A stretch of 64,000 bases of DNA, taken from Mesorhizobium loti CJ3sym (GTDB taxonomy: Bacteria; Pseudomonadota; Alphaproteobacteria; Rhizobiales; Rhizobiaceae). The notes under the pieces were generated by a model. That model was not told the origin of the DNA. It saw only the letters and a list, made by a program, of their open reading frames with translations, and did not search any database. The translations under genes were made by a program, and so were the position numbers. Below are positions 1 through 8,110 of the stretch, in pieces. Location: assembly GCF_000472785.1 (NCBI RefSeq), contig NZ_AXAL01000016.1, forward strand, positions 1 through 64,000, read 5' to 3'. The first letter of the stretch is position 1. Each line of letters starts with the position of its first letter.

Positions 1-207
1 CCGAACTCACCCGCAAGCAACTGCGCCGTGGTGTCCATACCTCCACCAGCCAGCTTGAGGCCGATATTCGCGCCTTCATCCAGCGCCACAACGAGAACCC
101 CAAGCCATATCGATGGACCAAGTCCGCAGACGACATTCTCGCCTCCGTCAAACGCTTCTGCCAGAGGGCGGAACACTCCTTATGCCACGAAATTTAGATT
201 CAGATGA
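1..207 (+). mobile_element. 3' end of an IS630-family insertion sequence
   Basis: Only the distal end of the element is in the window: the C-terminus of a transposase and about 10 bases beyond its stop. The terminal sequence read from the outside (complement of 190-210) begins TAGTCATCTGAATCTAAATT, and a TA dinucleotide lies at 209-210. IS630 elements insert at TA, which fits an element end here. Immediately downstream an open reading frame resumes without a start codon, so the element probably interrupted or deleted the 5' part of that gene. The exact end is uncertain by a few bases because the other terminal repeat is outside the window. Confidence 0.6.
3..197 (+). CDS. IS630-family transposase, C-terminal fragment
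   Basis: The reading frame is open from the window start to a TAG at 195-197 (64 residues seen). The visible residues include LTRKQLRRGVHTSTSQLEAD, then IRAFIQRHNENPKPYRW and TKSADDILASVKRFCQR. This is the conserved tail of IS630-type DDE transposases found in rhizobia, where the stretch after the catalytic Glu carries the NxNPKPxxWTKSAD motif. The start and catalytic residues are outside the window, so I cannot say whether the enzyme is intact. It catalyses cut-and-paste movement of the element into TA sites. Confidence 0.75.
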   Translation, partial: ELTRKQLRRGVHTSTSQLEADIRAFIQRHNENPKPYRWTKSADDILASVKRFCQRAEHSLCHEI

Positions 208-393
208 CTAGATCCCAACGACATCGCGGGAATTCCGATCGCTCGTCTTGACCCAAAGCAGGAAGCGACTATCGCGGACCTCGCCGAAGAGGCGGCAGCA
301 AAGCAAGCAGAGGCGGAATCACTCGAACGTAAGCTATCCGAGGAAGCAGGGGACGTCATTTCACAGTACCTCACTATGTCAGGCAGTGCCTGA
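208..393 (+). pseudogene. Truncated gene remnant upstream of the Mrr nuclease gene
   Basis: An open frame with no start codon runs from just inside the insertion-sequence end to a TGA at 391-393, giving about 61 residues. It includes IAGIPIARLDPKQEATIADL, then an Ala/Glu/Lys-rich helix (LAEEAAAKQAEAESLERKLS) and EEAGDVISQYLTMSGSA. Codon use looks like a real C-terminus with a coiled-coil-like helix. The stop is 9 bases before the Mrr start, so the two genes were probably one operon before the insertion. I do not recognise the family. A defence-related partner (methylase or specificity subunit) is a guess from context only. Confidence 0.45.
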
Positions 394-402
394 GCAGCGA
401 CG

Positions 403-1296
403 ATGTCAAACCCAAAAGGACCAAAATTTATCCAGTATTTCCAGCCCGTGATAGATGGGCTGCGCGAGTTGGGGTCCTCAGCGAGACCTAGGGAGGTTTA
501 CGGCTGGATTTCCGAACATCGGAATGTTCCTAAGTTGGAGATCGAGGGCACAACCAAAGGCGGGCAATCGAAATTCGAAAACAAGGTCGGCTGGGCGCGT
601 TTCTACTTGGCAAAGGCTGGTTTGATAGCCACTGAGCAACGCGGTGTCTGGGTGCTAACCGAGAAGGGGCGTGCGACCAATTTAACGCATGATCAGGCCT
701 ACCAGCTCTTTAAAGCGATCCATAGTGCGTTCCCCCGCCCAGATAAGGCAGAGGAGCGAAATCAACCTAGGTCTCCCACCGACGATGAGGACGCCAGCGC
801 GCCCGATGAGAAGGTTTATCTCAATCAAGATGAAATTCAGGAACGCCTTGTCGAATTATTGCGCAGCACGACAGATAAGGGTTTCGAGGAGCTTTGCGCG
901 CGTCTCTTGAGACACATCGGTTTTGAGAACGTAAAGGTCACTGGCCAGCGCGGAGATCAGGGCATTGATGGCGAGGGATACCTCCTCATCAATCGTTTTG
1001 TACGTACGAAGGTCATGTTCCAGTGCAAACGCTACGATGGGACGGTGGGGCCGGAGAAGGTCCGAGAATTTCGCGGCGCGATCCAAGGAAGAGCCGAGCG
1101 AGGCATCTTTCTTACGACGGGCACATTCACCAAAGGAGCTCGCGACGCCGCTGCGCTCGACAACGCCACAGCGATCGAACTTGTGGACATCGATCGGCTG
1201 CTGCAGCTTCTGATCGAAGAAGGTCTTGGGGTCAGGGAGACGAAAGCTCTGACGATCGAACCTGACTTCTTCGTTGCCTACCAAAAGAAAAACTAA
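403..1296 (+). CDS. Mrr-like restriction endonuclease with N-terminal winged-helix domain
   Basis: The 297-residue protein has an N-terminal winged-helix Mrr_N-type domain (about residues 8-95), an acidic linker (115-140) and a C-terminal PD-(D/E)xK nuclease domain of the Mrr_cat family (about 155-275). The visible catalytic pattern is Glu163 in FEELCARLL, Asp189 in GDQGIDGEG and Gln207-x-Lys209 in FQCKRY. Proteins of this kind cut modified or foreign DNA and usually act alone without a cognate methylase. GC is visibly lower than in the urease region, the gene abuts an IS end and a tRNA, and the start has only a weak ribosome site, all consistent with acquired DNA. Confidence is high for the fold and low for the DNA specificity. 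Confidence 0.85.
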   Translation: MSNPKGPKFIQYFQPVIDGLRELGSSARPREVYGWISEHRNVPKLEIEGTTKGGQSKFENKVGWARFYLAKAGLIATEQRGVWVLTEKGRATNLTHDQAYQLFKAIHSAFPRPDKAEERNQPRSPTDDEDASAPDEKVYLNQDEIQERLVELLRSTTDKGFEELCARLLRHIGFENVKVTGQRGDQGIDGEGYLLINRFVRTKVMFQCKRYDGTVGPEKVREFRGAIQGRAERGIFLTTGTFTKGARDAAALDNATAIELVDIDRLLQLLIEEGLGVRETKALTIEPDFFVAYQKKN

Positions 1297-1348
1297 CTTG
1301 GCATACGGCCGTTGCAATCCTCTGGGCTGCTACAGCATCGGACGCATA

Positions 1349-1425
<77 letters not shown>

Positions 1426-1566
1426 TTCCCGGGAACCGGAAAACGAACCAGCCGGTGAACCGGCAAGTCACGGCTTCTTAGCGGAAGCGGGCGCGGGCTT
1501 CAACGGGGAATTGTGCGGCGTCTGGTGACGGAGTGGATGGTCTGGTCGCTGATACGGGCCAGTTGT

Positions 1567-1640
1567 TGATGGCGCTCCCCCTCTCCGTCTCGGCTTCGCC
1601 GAGCCACCTCTCCCCCGCCTCTGGCGGGGGCGAGGAACCA
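1567..1640. repeat. Rhizobial intergenic palindromic repeat
   Basis: A CT-rich stretch holds two perfect hairpins. One is CTCGGC-TTC-GCCGAG (1589-1603) and the other CCCCCGCC-TCT-GGCGGGGG (1612-1630). This CTCCCCCTCTCC...GGGGCGAGG layout resembles short repeats scattered through rhizobial intergenic DNA. Here it lies just beyond the 3' end of the DUF1003 gene, where the GC-rich hairpin could also slow or stop transcription. The rest of 1426-1655 shows nothing I can name. Confidence 0.55.
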
Positions 1641-1655
1641 AGCTGCCGGGGCTCC

Positions 1656-2582
1656 CTACCCCGCCTCACCCTTCACCGTCCTCCGCCTCGCGCCGCGCAC
1701 CGTGCGCTTCGTCTTCTTCGCGCCCGCCAGCTCCTGCATGGCCTCGAGCTGCATCTGCTGCATCTCCGCCAGGCGCGTCCATTGGCGGGAGATGAGGTAG
1801 TCGAGTTTTTCGTGCAGATGGCGCACTTCAAGCTCGGCTTTGAGGTTGACGCGGTATTCGTTGAAGGAGCGCAGGCGGTCTTTCACCTCCTGGCGCTTCT
1901 GGCTCATCATGATGATCGGCGCCTGGATGGCGGCGATGCAGGAGAGCAGCAGGTTGAGCAGGATGAAAGGATAGGGATCGAAGGCGCCATTCAAACCCTC
2001 GAACAGGTTGATGCCGATCCAGATCAGGAGAACCGTGGCAAACGAGATCAGGAACCACCAGCTGCCGCCGAAGGCCGCCATGTTGTCGGAGACGCGGTCG
2101 GGAAACGTGCGGTGCTCCTCGAACTCCTCTTCCGAGTTTTCCGAAATCGTGTCCTGCCTGGCGATCGATTCCACCACCTGACGGTCGAGCTCGGAGAATT
2201 CGCCGTGCTCCTGCTGCAGCAGCTCCTCCATGTAGCGCATGCGGTAGCGGCCGAGCTCCTCACGGCTGACGCGGGCGCCCTTGGGCAGGTCCGGATGGTC
2301 CGATCGAATGCGGTCGGCGAGGCTCGGGCGCAGCGTGTCGATGCGCACTAGGTCGCGCTTGCGGAATTTGCGGCCCGAGATCGCCGACGGTTTTTTCCTT
2401 GGCTTTGTCCGCGACGCGCCGGGGAGCGATGGTTCGGAATCCGGCACTTCGGGCGTGTCGAAATGCTCGTCGGAAACCTCTTGCAGATCCTCCTGCGCGA
2501 TCGGCGCCTCGAAATATTCGCCGCCGCTGTCGTTCTCATTGTCCGCCGCCTTCTGGTCGGCTGCCTTGGGAACGGTGCTCAT
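1656..2582 (-). CDS. DUF1003 family membrane protein
   Basis: The protein has 308 residues. The first about 85 are hydrophilic and acidic with Lys/Arg patches. A central region reads DxVxxNMAAFGGSWWFLISF, followed by two predicted membrane helices (about 175-195 and 208-230). After them comes QAPIIMMSQKRQEVKDRLRS, the hallmark of DUF1003. The C-terminus is a long amphipathic helix rich in Glu, Gln and Met, ending with a basic tail. The molecular role of the family is unknown. It is a single gene preceded by a CAGGAG ribosome site. The long N-terminal extension before the conserved core may be a cytoplasmic regulatory region. Confidence 0.85.
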   Translation of the reverse strand: MSTVPKAADQKAADNENDSGGEYFEAPIAQEDLQEVSDEHFDTPEVPDSEPSLPGASRTKPRKKPSAISGRKFRKRDLVRIDTLRPSLADRIRSDHPDLPKGARVSREELGRYRMRYMEELLQQEHGEFSELDRQVVESIARQDTISENSEEEFEEHRTFPDRVSDNMAAFGGSWWFLISFATVLLIWIGINLFEGLNGAFDPYPFILLNLLLSCIAAIQAPIIMMSQKRQEVKDRLRSFNEYRVNLKAELEVRHLHEKLDYLISRQWTRLAEMQQMQLEAMQELAGAKKTKRTVRGARRRTVKGEAG

Positions 2583-2792
2583 GGTGCTGGCTCCTGCTGT
2601 GGCGCTGCTGACTCAAGGATACGCCGAGGTGGCGGGGTATAGCTACCACCGGTTTTGCCAGCCTATGCCATGGCTTCCCAACGATTGCGTGACAACAGGA
2701 TAACAATAGCCGGCTGCGGGTTTTTCGCGGCTGTTCGCAGGGTGAGCGAAGCCTTCCCCCGCTTCGAGGGGTGGCTCCGCTCCGCTGCTGCT

Positions 2793-3686
2793 TTACTGCT
2801 GTTCGGCGAACATCAGCCTGGTCTTGGTGGCATCCATCGTCGGCGACAGGCTGCGCTGGATCAGGGCTTCGACATGGTCGTTGCGCTGGCGGGCACTGTC
2901 GGCGCCCATCACCACCACGATCAGCTGGCGGCCGTCGGCATCGTAGGAGGTGACGATGTTGAAGCCGGAGGCCCTGATGTAGCCGGTCTTGATGCCGTCG
3001 ACGCCGCGCACACGGCCGAGCATGTCGTTGTGGCCGCGCACCAGCTTGCCGCGGAACATGAAGTCGCTTTCGGAGAAATAGTGGAAGTGCTGCGGAAAGC
3101 GGGTGTGCAGCGCCATGCCGAGCACGGCCATGTCGCGCGCCGTCGTCATCTGGCTGTCGTCGGGCAGGCCCGATGCATTGCGGAACGTGGTGCTGGTCAT
3201 GCCGAGCTGGCGCGCCTTTGATGTCATCATGGCGGCGAACTGGTCCTCCGAGCCGCCGAGATACTCGCCGACCGCCACCGCCACGTCATTGGCGGATTTG
3301 ACCACAATGGCGCGGATGGCGGAATCGACATCGATCGTTTCGCCGCGCCTGAAGCGCATCTTGGTCGGCGGCTGCGAGGCGGCGTGGTCGGAAACCGGGA
3401 TCTGCGTTTCCTTGGTGACGCGGCCGGAGTCCATCGCCTCGAACAGGAGGTAGAGCGTCATCATCTTGGTCAGCGACGCCGGATAGCGCTGCGCCGTCGA
3501 GTTGACCTCGAACAGCTGCTTGCCGGTCTTGGCGTCGACGACGATGGCCGCATATTTCTGCGGCGGCGCGGGAACAGTCAGCACCTGATCCGGCGGAGCC
3601 GTGGTCGAGCAGCCGGCGACCATCAGCAACACGCCAAGGGCGACGAAAAGTCTCTGAAGAAGCGGAAAGGGACGCAGATTGGACAA
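2793..3686 (-). CDS. D-alanyl-D-alanine carboxypeptidase family lipoprotein
   Basis: This 297-residue serine peptidase of the penicillin-binding protein 5/6 class has all three active-site motifs: SLTK (Ser71-Lys74), SAN (Ser131-Asn133) and KTG (Lys233-Gly235). Such enzymes remove the terminal D-Ala from peptidoglycan stem peptides in the periplasm. The N-terminus is a lipoprotein signal with lipobox VAGC (Cys26), so the enzyme is probably lipid-anchored instead of using the C-terminal amphipathic anchor of E. coli PBP5. The protein ends soon after the catalytic domain, which agrees with that. It is monocistronic. Confidence 0.9.
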   Translation of the reverse strand: MSNLRPFPLLQRLFVALGVLLMVAGCSTTAPPDQVLTVPAPPQKYAAIVVDAKTGKQLFEVNSTAQRYPASLTKMMTLYLLFEAMDSGRVTKETQIPVSDHAASQPPTKMRFRRGETIDVDSAIRAIVVKSANDVAVAVGEYLGGSEDQFAAMMTSKARQLGMTSTTFRNASGLPDDSQMTTARDMAVLGMALHTRFPQHFHYFSESDFMFRGKLVRGHNDMLGRVRGVDGIKTGYIRASGFNIVTSYDADGRQLIVVVMGADSARQRNDHVEALIQRSLSPTMDATKTRLMFAEQQ

Positions 3687-3897
3687 GGGCTGGACTGTTC
3701 TGGCGATGCTGTTGCTGAGATAAGGCGAAGCTAACGTAACGCGATGGATGCGTCCATTTGGTTAATGGCTGTTGGCCCCAGGATTGTCGAGGCCTTCGTA
3801 AGCCGCCCCGAAATCGCCCGTTTCTGTGTCTTTCCTTGCCAAGGCCGCGTTTCCTGTGGGAAGGGGCGTGGGCATCTGGCGGCTTGGGGGGCTTGGC

Positions 3898-5712
3898 ATG
3901 GCGGATATCGGGGTTGGGGGCGCAGCGCCCTCGCTTATCAGGGCATCACTCAGCCGGACCGGCAAATGGGCCGGCAGCGTCGCTTTCATCAGCGGCGCCG
4001 TTGGCGACGTGCTCAATCCGCTGGCGCCGTTCGCCGCCTATATCGCGCTGGTCGCGGCGGTGGCAGCGGCCATCATCGCCATCGCCATCGTGCTCAAGCT
4101 TGTGCTGGCCGCCAAGGCGCTGCCGGCGCTGGTGTTTGCCACCAGTGCGGCGGCGGTCGCCGGCGGTGTCTATGCCGTGCAGCAGGAGACCAATTCGCAG
4201 AACGGGGTGATCGCTGGCCTGGTGCCGGCGATCGCGCAGTTGCAGCAGTCGATCGGCATCGTCTCCGAAAAGGTGGCGAAGATCGAGCAGACGGTCACGC
4301 AAACGCAAAAGACCGTCGAAGAGGTCAAGAAATCGACCGACACGGTTGCGCAGAAGACCGATCAGATCGCGTCCGCCCAGCAGCAGCAGACGGCGCAGGG
4401 CGCCGAGACGCAAAAGACCGTCGAGGCGGTCAAGAAGACGACGGAGACGCTCGCCGCCGGCCAGCAACAGCAGCAGGTGCAGGCGCAAAAGCTGCAGGCG
4501 ACAACCGAGCTGATCGCCGCCTCAATCGACACCATCGCCAAGGGGTTTGCCCAGCTCGCGGCGCAAGGCGGGGCGATCGCCGAGCCAAAGCGGCCTGACG
4601 AGTTCTACCACAATGCCCGCGTCTACGAACTGTCCGGCGACATGCTCAACGCACGGCGCTCCTACCTTGCCTTTGCCGGCTTCGATGTCGACGCCATCGA
4701 CCCCTATACGCGCTTTGCCACGCTGCTTCGGGTGCAGGACGGCAAGGCCGGCGCGCGCGAGGTGTTTGGCGCTTTGGCCGACAAGGGCAAGGCGCTGTCG
4801 ATCAAGCTGGTGCATATCCTGCAGTTCGACGACGCGCAGCGCCTCGACAAGCTCAACGCCTTCATCGCGGCCAACCCCGATTTCGCGCCGGCCTACTACC
4901 TGCTGGCGCAGGAGTTCTCGGAAGACCGCCTCGGCAGCCAGACGCTGACCGACAAGCGCAGCGAAGCCCAGGCGCTGACCAAATTCGTGTCCTACGAAAA
5001 GGATGGCGGGCTGCTCAAATATTTCGTCGACCAGACGCAGCTCGCCGATTGGCTGGACCGCAGCCGCAGCCGGCTGGCCGCACTTGGCGACGTGCTCGAC
5101 CCCACCCGCTTTGCGCCTTCGGTGACGCCGATGCGCTCCAACCAGGGCTGGTCGATGACCATTTCGCTGCCGGAGCCGGCGACGGCGATTTCCTGGCGTC
5201 TCGGCGACACCGGCTCCTTCACCGACACCGGCCTGATGGCGCTCAACGACCAGCGCACCGGCAAGCCGATGCCCAATCCGAGCTTCGAACTGCCCGACAG
5301 CACGGCGGCGACCACGATCGCGATCAAATATCTCGATATCAGAGGCCGAGAAACCGGCCCGTTCGACATCCGCTTCGATCCGGATGCCGCGCTGCAGCGA
5401 GGTGACAAGCAGATCCTAGACCAGTTCTGGACCTCGTGGATCGCCTTCGACTCCGGCGGCAATCACGGCCTGGTCTATTTCACCCAGATGCTGTCTTACC
5501 GCTGCGCCATCAAGGAGGTGCATTACAGCCTGAACGGTGCCGCGCTCGACAAGTCGCTCGATATACCGCCTTGCGACAAGAAGGATCCCTACGCCATCCC
5601 CTACGATGCCAAGGGTTATTTCAAGGTCGCCGACAGCGTGAAGTCGATGTCGGTGCAGGTCACGTACACCGACGGCACCAAATCGCCGGTGCGGGAATAC
5701 AAGCGGCAGTAG
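3898..5712 (+). CDS. Unrecognised membrane-anchored coiled-coil protein
   Basis: I do not recognise this protein of about 604 residues. An ATG preceded by a G-rich ribosome site (GGGGGG about 7 bases upstream) is the preferred start; a GTG at 3826 would add 24 residues. In order it has two hydrophobic segments (roughly residues 35-90), then a coiled coil of about 120 residues with repeated KTVEEVKKSTDT and KTVEAVKKTTET units and Gln-rich stretches. Next is a helical, TPR-like region (FYHNARVYELSGDMLNARRS), and the C-terminal 200 residues are predicted mainly beta, with sequences such as WSMTISLPEPATAISWRLGD. An inner-membrane protein whose large soluble part senses or scaffolds something is plausible, but no function can be assigned. 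Confidence 0.75.
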   Translation: MADIGVGGAAPSLIRASLSRTGKWAGSVAFISGAVGDVLNPLAPFAAYIALVAAVAAAIIAIAIVLKLVLAAKALPALVFATSAAAVAGGVYAVQQETNSQNGVIAGLVPAIAQLQQSIGIVSEKVAKIEQTVTQTQKTVEEVKKSTDTVAQKTDQIASAQQQQTAQGAETQKTVEAVKKTTETLAAGQQQQQVQAQKLQATTELIAASIDTIAKGFAQLAAQGGAIAEPKRPDEFYHNARVYELSGDMLNARRSYLAFAGFDVDAIDPYTRFATLLRVQDGKAGAREVFGALADKGKALSIKLVHILQFDDAQRLDKLNAFIAANPDFAPAYYLLAQEFSEDRLGSQTLTDKRSEAQALTKFVSYEKDGGLLKYFVDQTQLADWLDRSRSRLAALGDVLDPTRFAPSVTPMRSNQGWSMTISLPEPATAISWRLGDTGSFTDTGLMALNDQRTGKPMPNPSFELPDSTAATTIAIKYLDIRGRETGPFDIRFDPDAALQRGDKQILDQFWTSWIAFDSGGNHGLVYFTQMLSYRCAIKEVHYSLNGAALDKSLDIPPCDKKDPYAIPYDAKGYFKVADSVKSMSVQVTYTDGTKSPVREYKRQ

Positions 5713-5783
5713 CCGATGCGAAATGCCGGCCGCGGTGCTTGCGAAACCCGAGCCAAACAGGTTCTGTTTGCGCGCTTTGTTTT

Positions 5784-5831
5784 GCGCATGATCCTTTCCG
5801 AAAATCGATTCGGATTTTCGGGGTCGTGCGC
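5784..5831. repeat. Rhizobiales intergenic palindrome (GCGCATGATCC type)
   Basis: The element reads GCGCATGATCC, then the hairpin CCGAAAAT-CGATTCGG-ATTTTCGG, then GGGTCGTGCGC. The outer arms are inverted copies, so the whole unit is a nested palindrome. Near-identical units are dispersed in many copies in rhizobial chromosomes. Here it fills the gap between the coiled-coil protein and the mutarotase-like gene, ending about 20 bases before the latter's start. Confidence 0.7.
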
Positions 5832-5851
5832 CAAGAATCGGTGACAGCTCA

Positions 5852-6946
5852 ATGACCATCAGCACGATCAAGGCCAGGGGTATTTCGGTTTCGCTCGACC
5901 TCACGGTCGGACATATCGCCGACATGACCATCGAGAGCGGCGGGCGCCAGCTGAAGCCGCTGCACCGTGCGCCCTGGGTCGACGCAGGCGAGGCGCTGCC
6001 CGAAGACCTGCCGCAAGGCACGGTTCGGCTGTCCGGCGATTTCCTCTGCGCGCCGTTTTCGCGCAGCGATGTCGAGGAGGCGCCGCTGCATGGCTGGCCG
6101 GCCAACAGCGCCTGGGATGTCACCGAGAGCGCCGCCACGGATGGCGGATGGCGCGCTGTCTACCGGCTGCGGCACAAGGTGACGGGCGCCAGCGTCGACA
6201 AGATCTTTACACTGCGCGACGACCATCCATTCCTCTATCAGGAACATGTGTTTTCCGGCGGCTCCGGCGCGATTTCGGTCGCCCACCACCCGATGACGGC
6301 GATGAAAGGCGGCGGCAGGCTGGCCTTTTCGCCAAAACGGTTCGCCGCGACGCTGGACGCGCCGCTGGAGCCGGACCCGGCGCGCGGCCGCTTCATGCTG
6401 GCCTATCCGGCGCGGTCCACCGATCTCAGCCATTTTCCCGCCACCGGCGGGGGCACGCTCGACCTGACGCAATACCGCATGGAGGACCGGCGCGAGGATT
6501 TCATCACGCTGGTCGAGGCCGACCATGGCGGGCCGGGCTGGACGGCGCTGGCGCGGCAGGCCGAGGACGATCTGGTTCTGGTGCTGAAGAACCCGGCCGA
6601 GTTGCCGATTACCATGCTGTGGCTCAGCAATGGCGGGCGCGACTACGCGCCCTGGAGCGGGCGGCACCTCGGCGTGCTCGGCATCGAGGATGGGCGTGCC
6701 GCCGTCGGCCATGCCGCCTCGATCGGCGACAATTGGCTGAGACGCGAAGGCGTGGCGACCGCCTTTGCGCTCGGCGAAGGTCGCAGCGTCTCGTTCCGCC
6801 ATGTCATCGGCGCGCTGTCCGGCGGCACCCCACCGCGGGAGATTGCAACGGCGGACGGCCAGATGCGGCTCTCGGCCGATGGCTCAACATCGCAAGTGCC
6901 CTTCGACAGCGCGTTCCTGCGCATTGGTCAGCCTGCGGCTGCTTGA
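5852..6946 (+). CDS. Aldose 1-epimerase (mutarotase)-like protein
   Basis: This 364-residue protein appears mostly beta, with motifs of the galactose-mutarotase superfamily: an early GGRQLKPLHRAPW, then GDFLCAPFSRSD, HGWPANSAW and later RHVIGALSGG. The HGW element near residue 80 resembles the conserved His region that positions the sugar ring in mutarotases. The family interconverts sugar anomers or binds carbohydrate without catalysis, and divergent members like this one are usually left unassigned. It is followed after 93 bases by a P-loop kinase gene, so the two may act on the same sugar or nucleoside. The fold call is fairly sure; the substrate is unknown. Confidence 0.6.
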   Translation: MTISTIKARGISVSLDLTVGHIADMTIESGGRQLKPLHRAPWVDAGEALPEDLPQGTVRLSGDFLCAPFSRSDVEEAPLHGWPANSAWDVTESAATDGGWRAVYRLRHKVTGASVDKIFTLRDDHPFLYQEHVFSGGSGAISVAHHPMTAMKGGGRLAFSPKRFAATLDAPLEPDPARGRFMLAYPARSTDLSHFPATGGGTLDLTQYRMEDRREDFITLVEADHGGPGWTALARQAEDDLVLVLKNPAELPITMLWLSNGGRDYAPWSGRHLGVLGIEDGRAAVGHAASIGDNWLRREGVATAFALGEGRSVSFRHVIGALSGGTPPREIATADGQMRLSADGSTSQVPFDSAFLRIGQPAAA

Positions 6947-7039
6947 GCGGGAATTGCGCGACCGCGGGGTTTGAAATTTCCACCGACTGCCGCCAAGATG
7001 CGGCAGAAACATCGCGCCGATCATCCAGGTGAGGTTCCC

Positions 7040-7651
7040 ATGTCCGAAATCGCCCACCTCGCCGCCAGCATTTTCAAGCGCGCCGGCAAGGCCAAGCGCT
7101 TCATCGTCGCCATTGCGGGGCCACCTGGCGCCGGCAAGTCAACGCTGTCGGCCGGCCTGCATGACCTTTTGCCGGAAGGGGCGGTGGAAGTCGTGCCTAT
7201 GGACGGCTTTCACTATGACGACATCGTGCTCGACGCGCGCGGCCTGCGCGCGCGGAAGGGCGCACCGGAAACCTTCGACTTTGCCGGCTTCGAAACCTTG
7301 CTGAAGCGTATCCGGGCCGGCGAACCCGACATCGCGATCCCCGTCTTCGACCGCAGCATGGAACTGTCGCGCGCCGCCGCGGCGATCGTCGGCACCGAGA
7401 CCAAGTTCATCCTGGTCGAAGGCAATTACCTGCTGCTCGATGAGGAGCCGTGGTCGCGGCTGGCGCCTTTGTTCGACTTCTCGATCTTCGTCGACGTGCC
7501 GCGCAATGAACTCGAACGCCGCCTGATGGAGCGCTGGCACGGCCATGGCCGTTCCGACGAGGATGCGCGCGCCTGGATCGCTTCCAACGACATGCCCAAC
7601 ATCGAGCGCGTGCTGGGCCGGCGCCGGGCGGCGGATCTGGTCATTGGTTAA
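7040..7651 (+). CDS. Nucleoside/nucleotide kinase family protein (uridine kinase/pantothenate kinase fold)
   Basis: The 203-residue protein has a Walker A motif GPPGAGKST (residues 27-35), a PMDGFHYDD segment typical of the phosphoribulokinase/uridine kinase family, and a second strand FILVEGNYLLLDE serving as the Walker B region. The lid-like segment LERRLMERWHGHGRSD follows. Related small kinases sit beside sugar transporters in rhizobia (FrcK with the fructose transporter), so phosphorylation of a sugar or nucleoside is likely. I chose the ATG preceded by CAGGTGAGG over an in-frame start 69 bases upstream. It probably shares a transcript with the mutarotase-like gene. Confidence 0.8.
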   Translation: MSEIAHLAASIFKRAGKAKRFIVAIAGPPGAGKSTLSAGLHDLLPEGAVEVVPMDGFHYDDIVLDARGLRARKGAPETFDFAGFETLLKRIRAGEPDIAIPVFDRSMELSRAAAAIVGTETKFILVEGNYLLLDEEPWSRLAPLFDFSIFVDVPRNELERRLMERWHGHGRSDEDARAWIASNDMPNIERVLGRRRAADLVIG

Positions 7652-7744
7652 CACGCTTAATTTTCGGTATTTTCGGACGGGAACTTTAAGAGTTTCACGC
7701 CGTTATTGCGGAGAACCTATCTGTCCGGCGTAAGGAATTTTCCG

Positions 7745-8059
7745 ATGGCAACCAAGGCAAAAAAACCCGCCAAGACGACGCCTGCGAAGGCAACGCAGGC
7801 GAAGGCTGGTGCGGGTCCAGCGATTGCGGAACGCTCGAAGGATGCCAAGGGCGCTTTTGGCAAGGCCGCCCCTAGAAAAGTCGCTCCGGCCGCGAAGGCT
7901 GCCAGCCCGCGTAAGTCGGTGCCGGCGAAACCCGGTGCGGTCCGGACGGCGGCGAATATAGCCGCTGGCGCGGTGGTCGCAACCGCGCGCGGCGCCGTTT
8001 CGCTTGCCGCTTCCGTGATCGGCAGGGGTGGCTCGAAGGCCAAGGCCAAGGCGAAGTAG
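7745..8059 (+). CDS. Small Lys/Ala/Pro-rich histone H1-like protein
   Basis: The 104-residue protein is about half Ala and Lys. Its low-complexity basic repeats include ATKAKKPAKTTPAKATQAKA and KAGAGPAIAERSKDAKG, and it ends GGSKAKAKAK. A short hydrophobic stretch (TAANIAAGAVVATARGAVSL) precedes the basic end. This composition matches bacterial histone H1-like or AlgP-type nucleoid proteins that bind DNA non-specifically, but the hydrophobic segment is unusual for a pure DNA-binding tail. The ATG is preceded by TAAGGA at the right distance. The function is inferred from composition only. Confidence 0.6.
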   Translation: MATKAKKPAKTTPAKATQAKAGAGPAIAERSKDAKGAFGKAAPRKVAPAAKAASPRKSVPAKPGAVRTAANIAAGAVVATARGAVSLAASVIGRGGSKAKAKAK

Positions 8060-8110
8060 CAACGCCTGCATCGTCTACCCGACCCAGGGCAATCGCCTTA
8101 CAGGCCCGTT

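Noticed and set aside
248..451. 67-residue plus-strand frame near the window start
   Set aside because: It lies across the truncated gene remnant and the start of the Mrr gene in another frame, with Ser/Arg/Gln-rich composition.
3744..3757. ATGGATGCGTCCAT palindrome upstream of the coiled-coil protein
   Set aside because: It is short and lies 140 bases from the preferred start without a promoter nearby; such palindromes occur by chance.
3744..4598. 284-residue frame on the plus strand
   Set aside because: It overlaps the coiled-coil protein gene in another frame and has an extreme Arg/Gly composition typical of shifted reading of GC-rich coding DNA.
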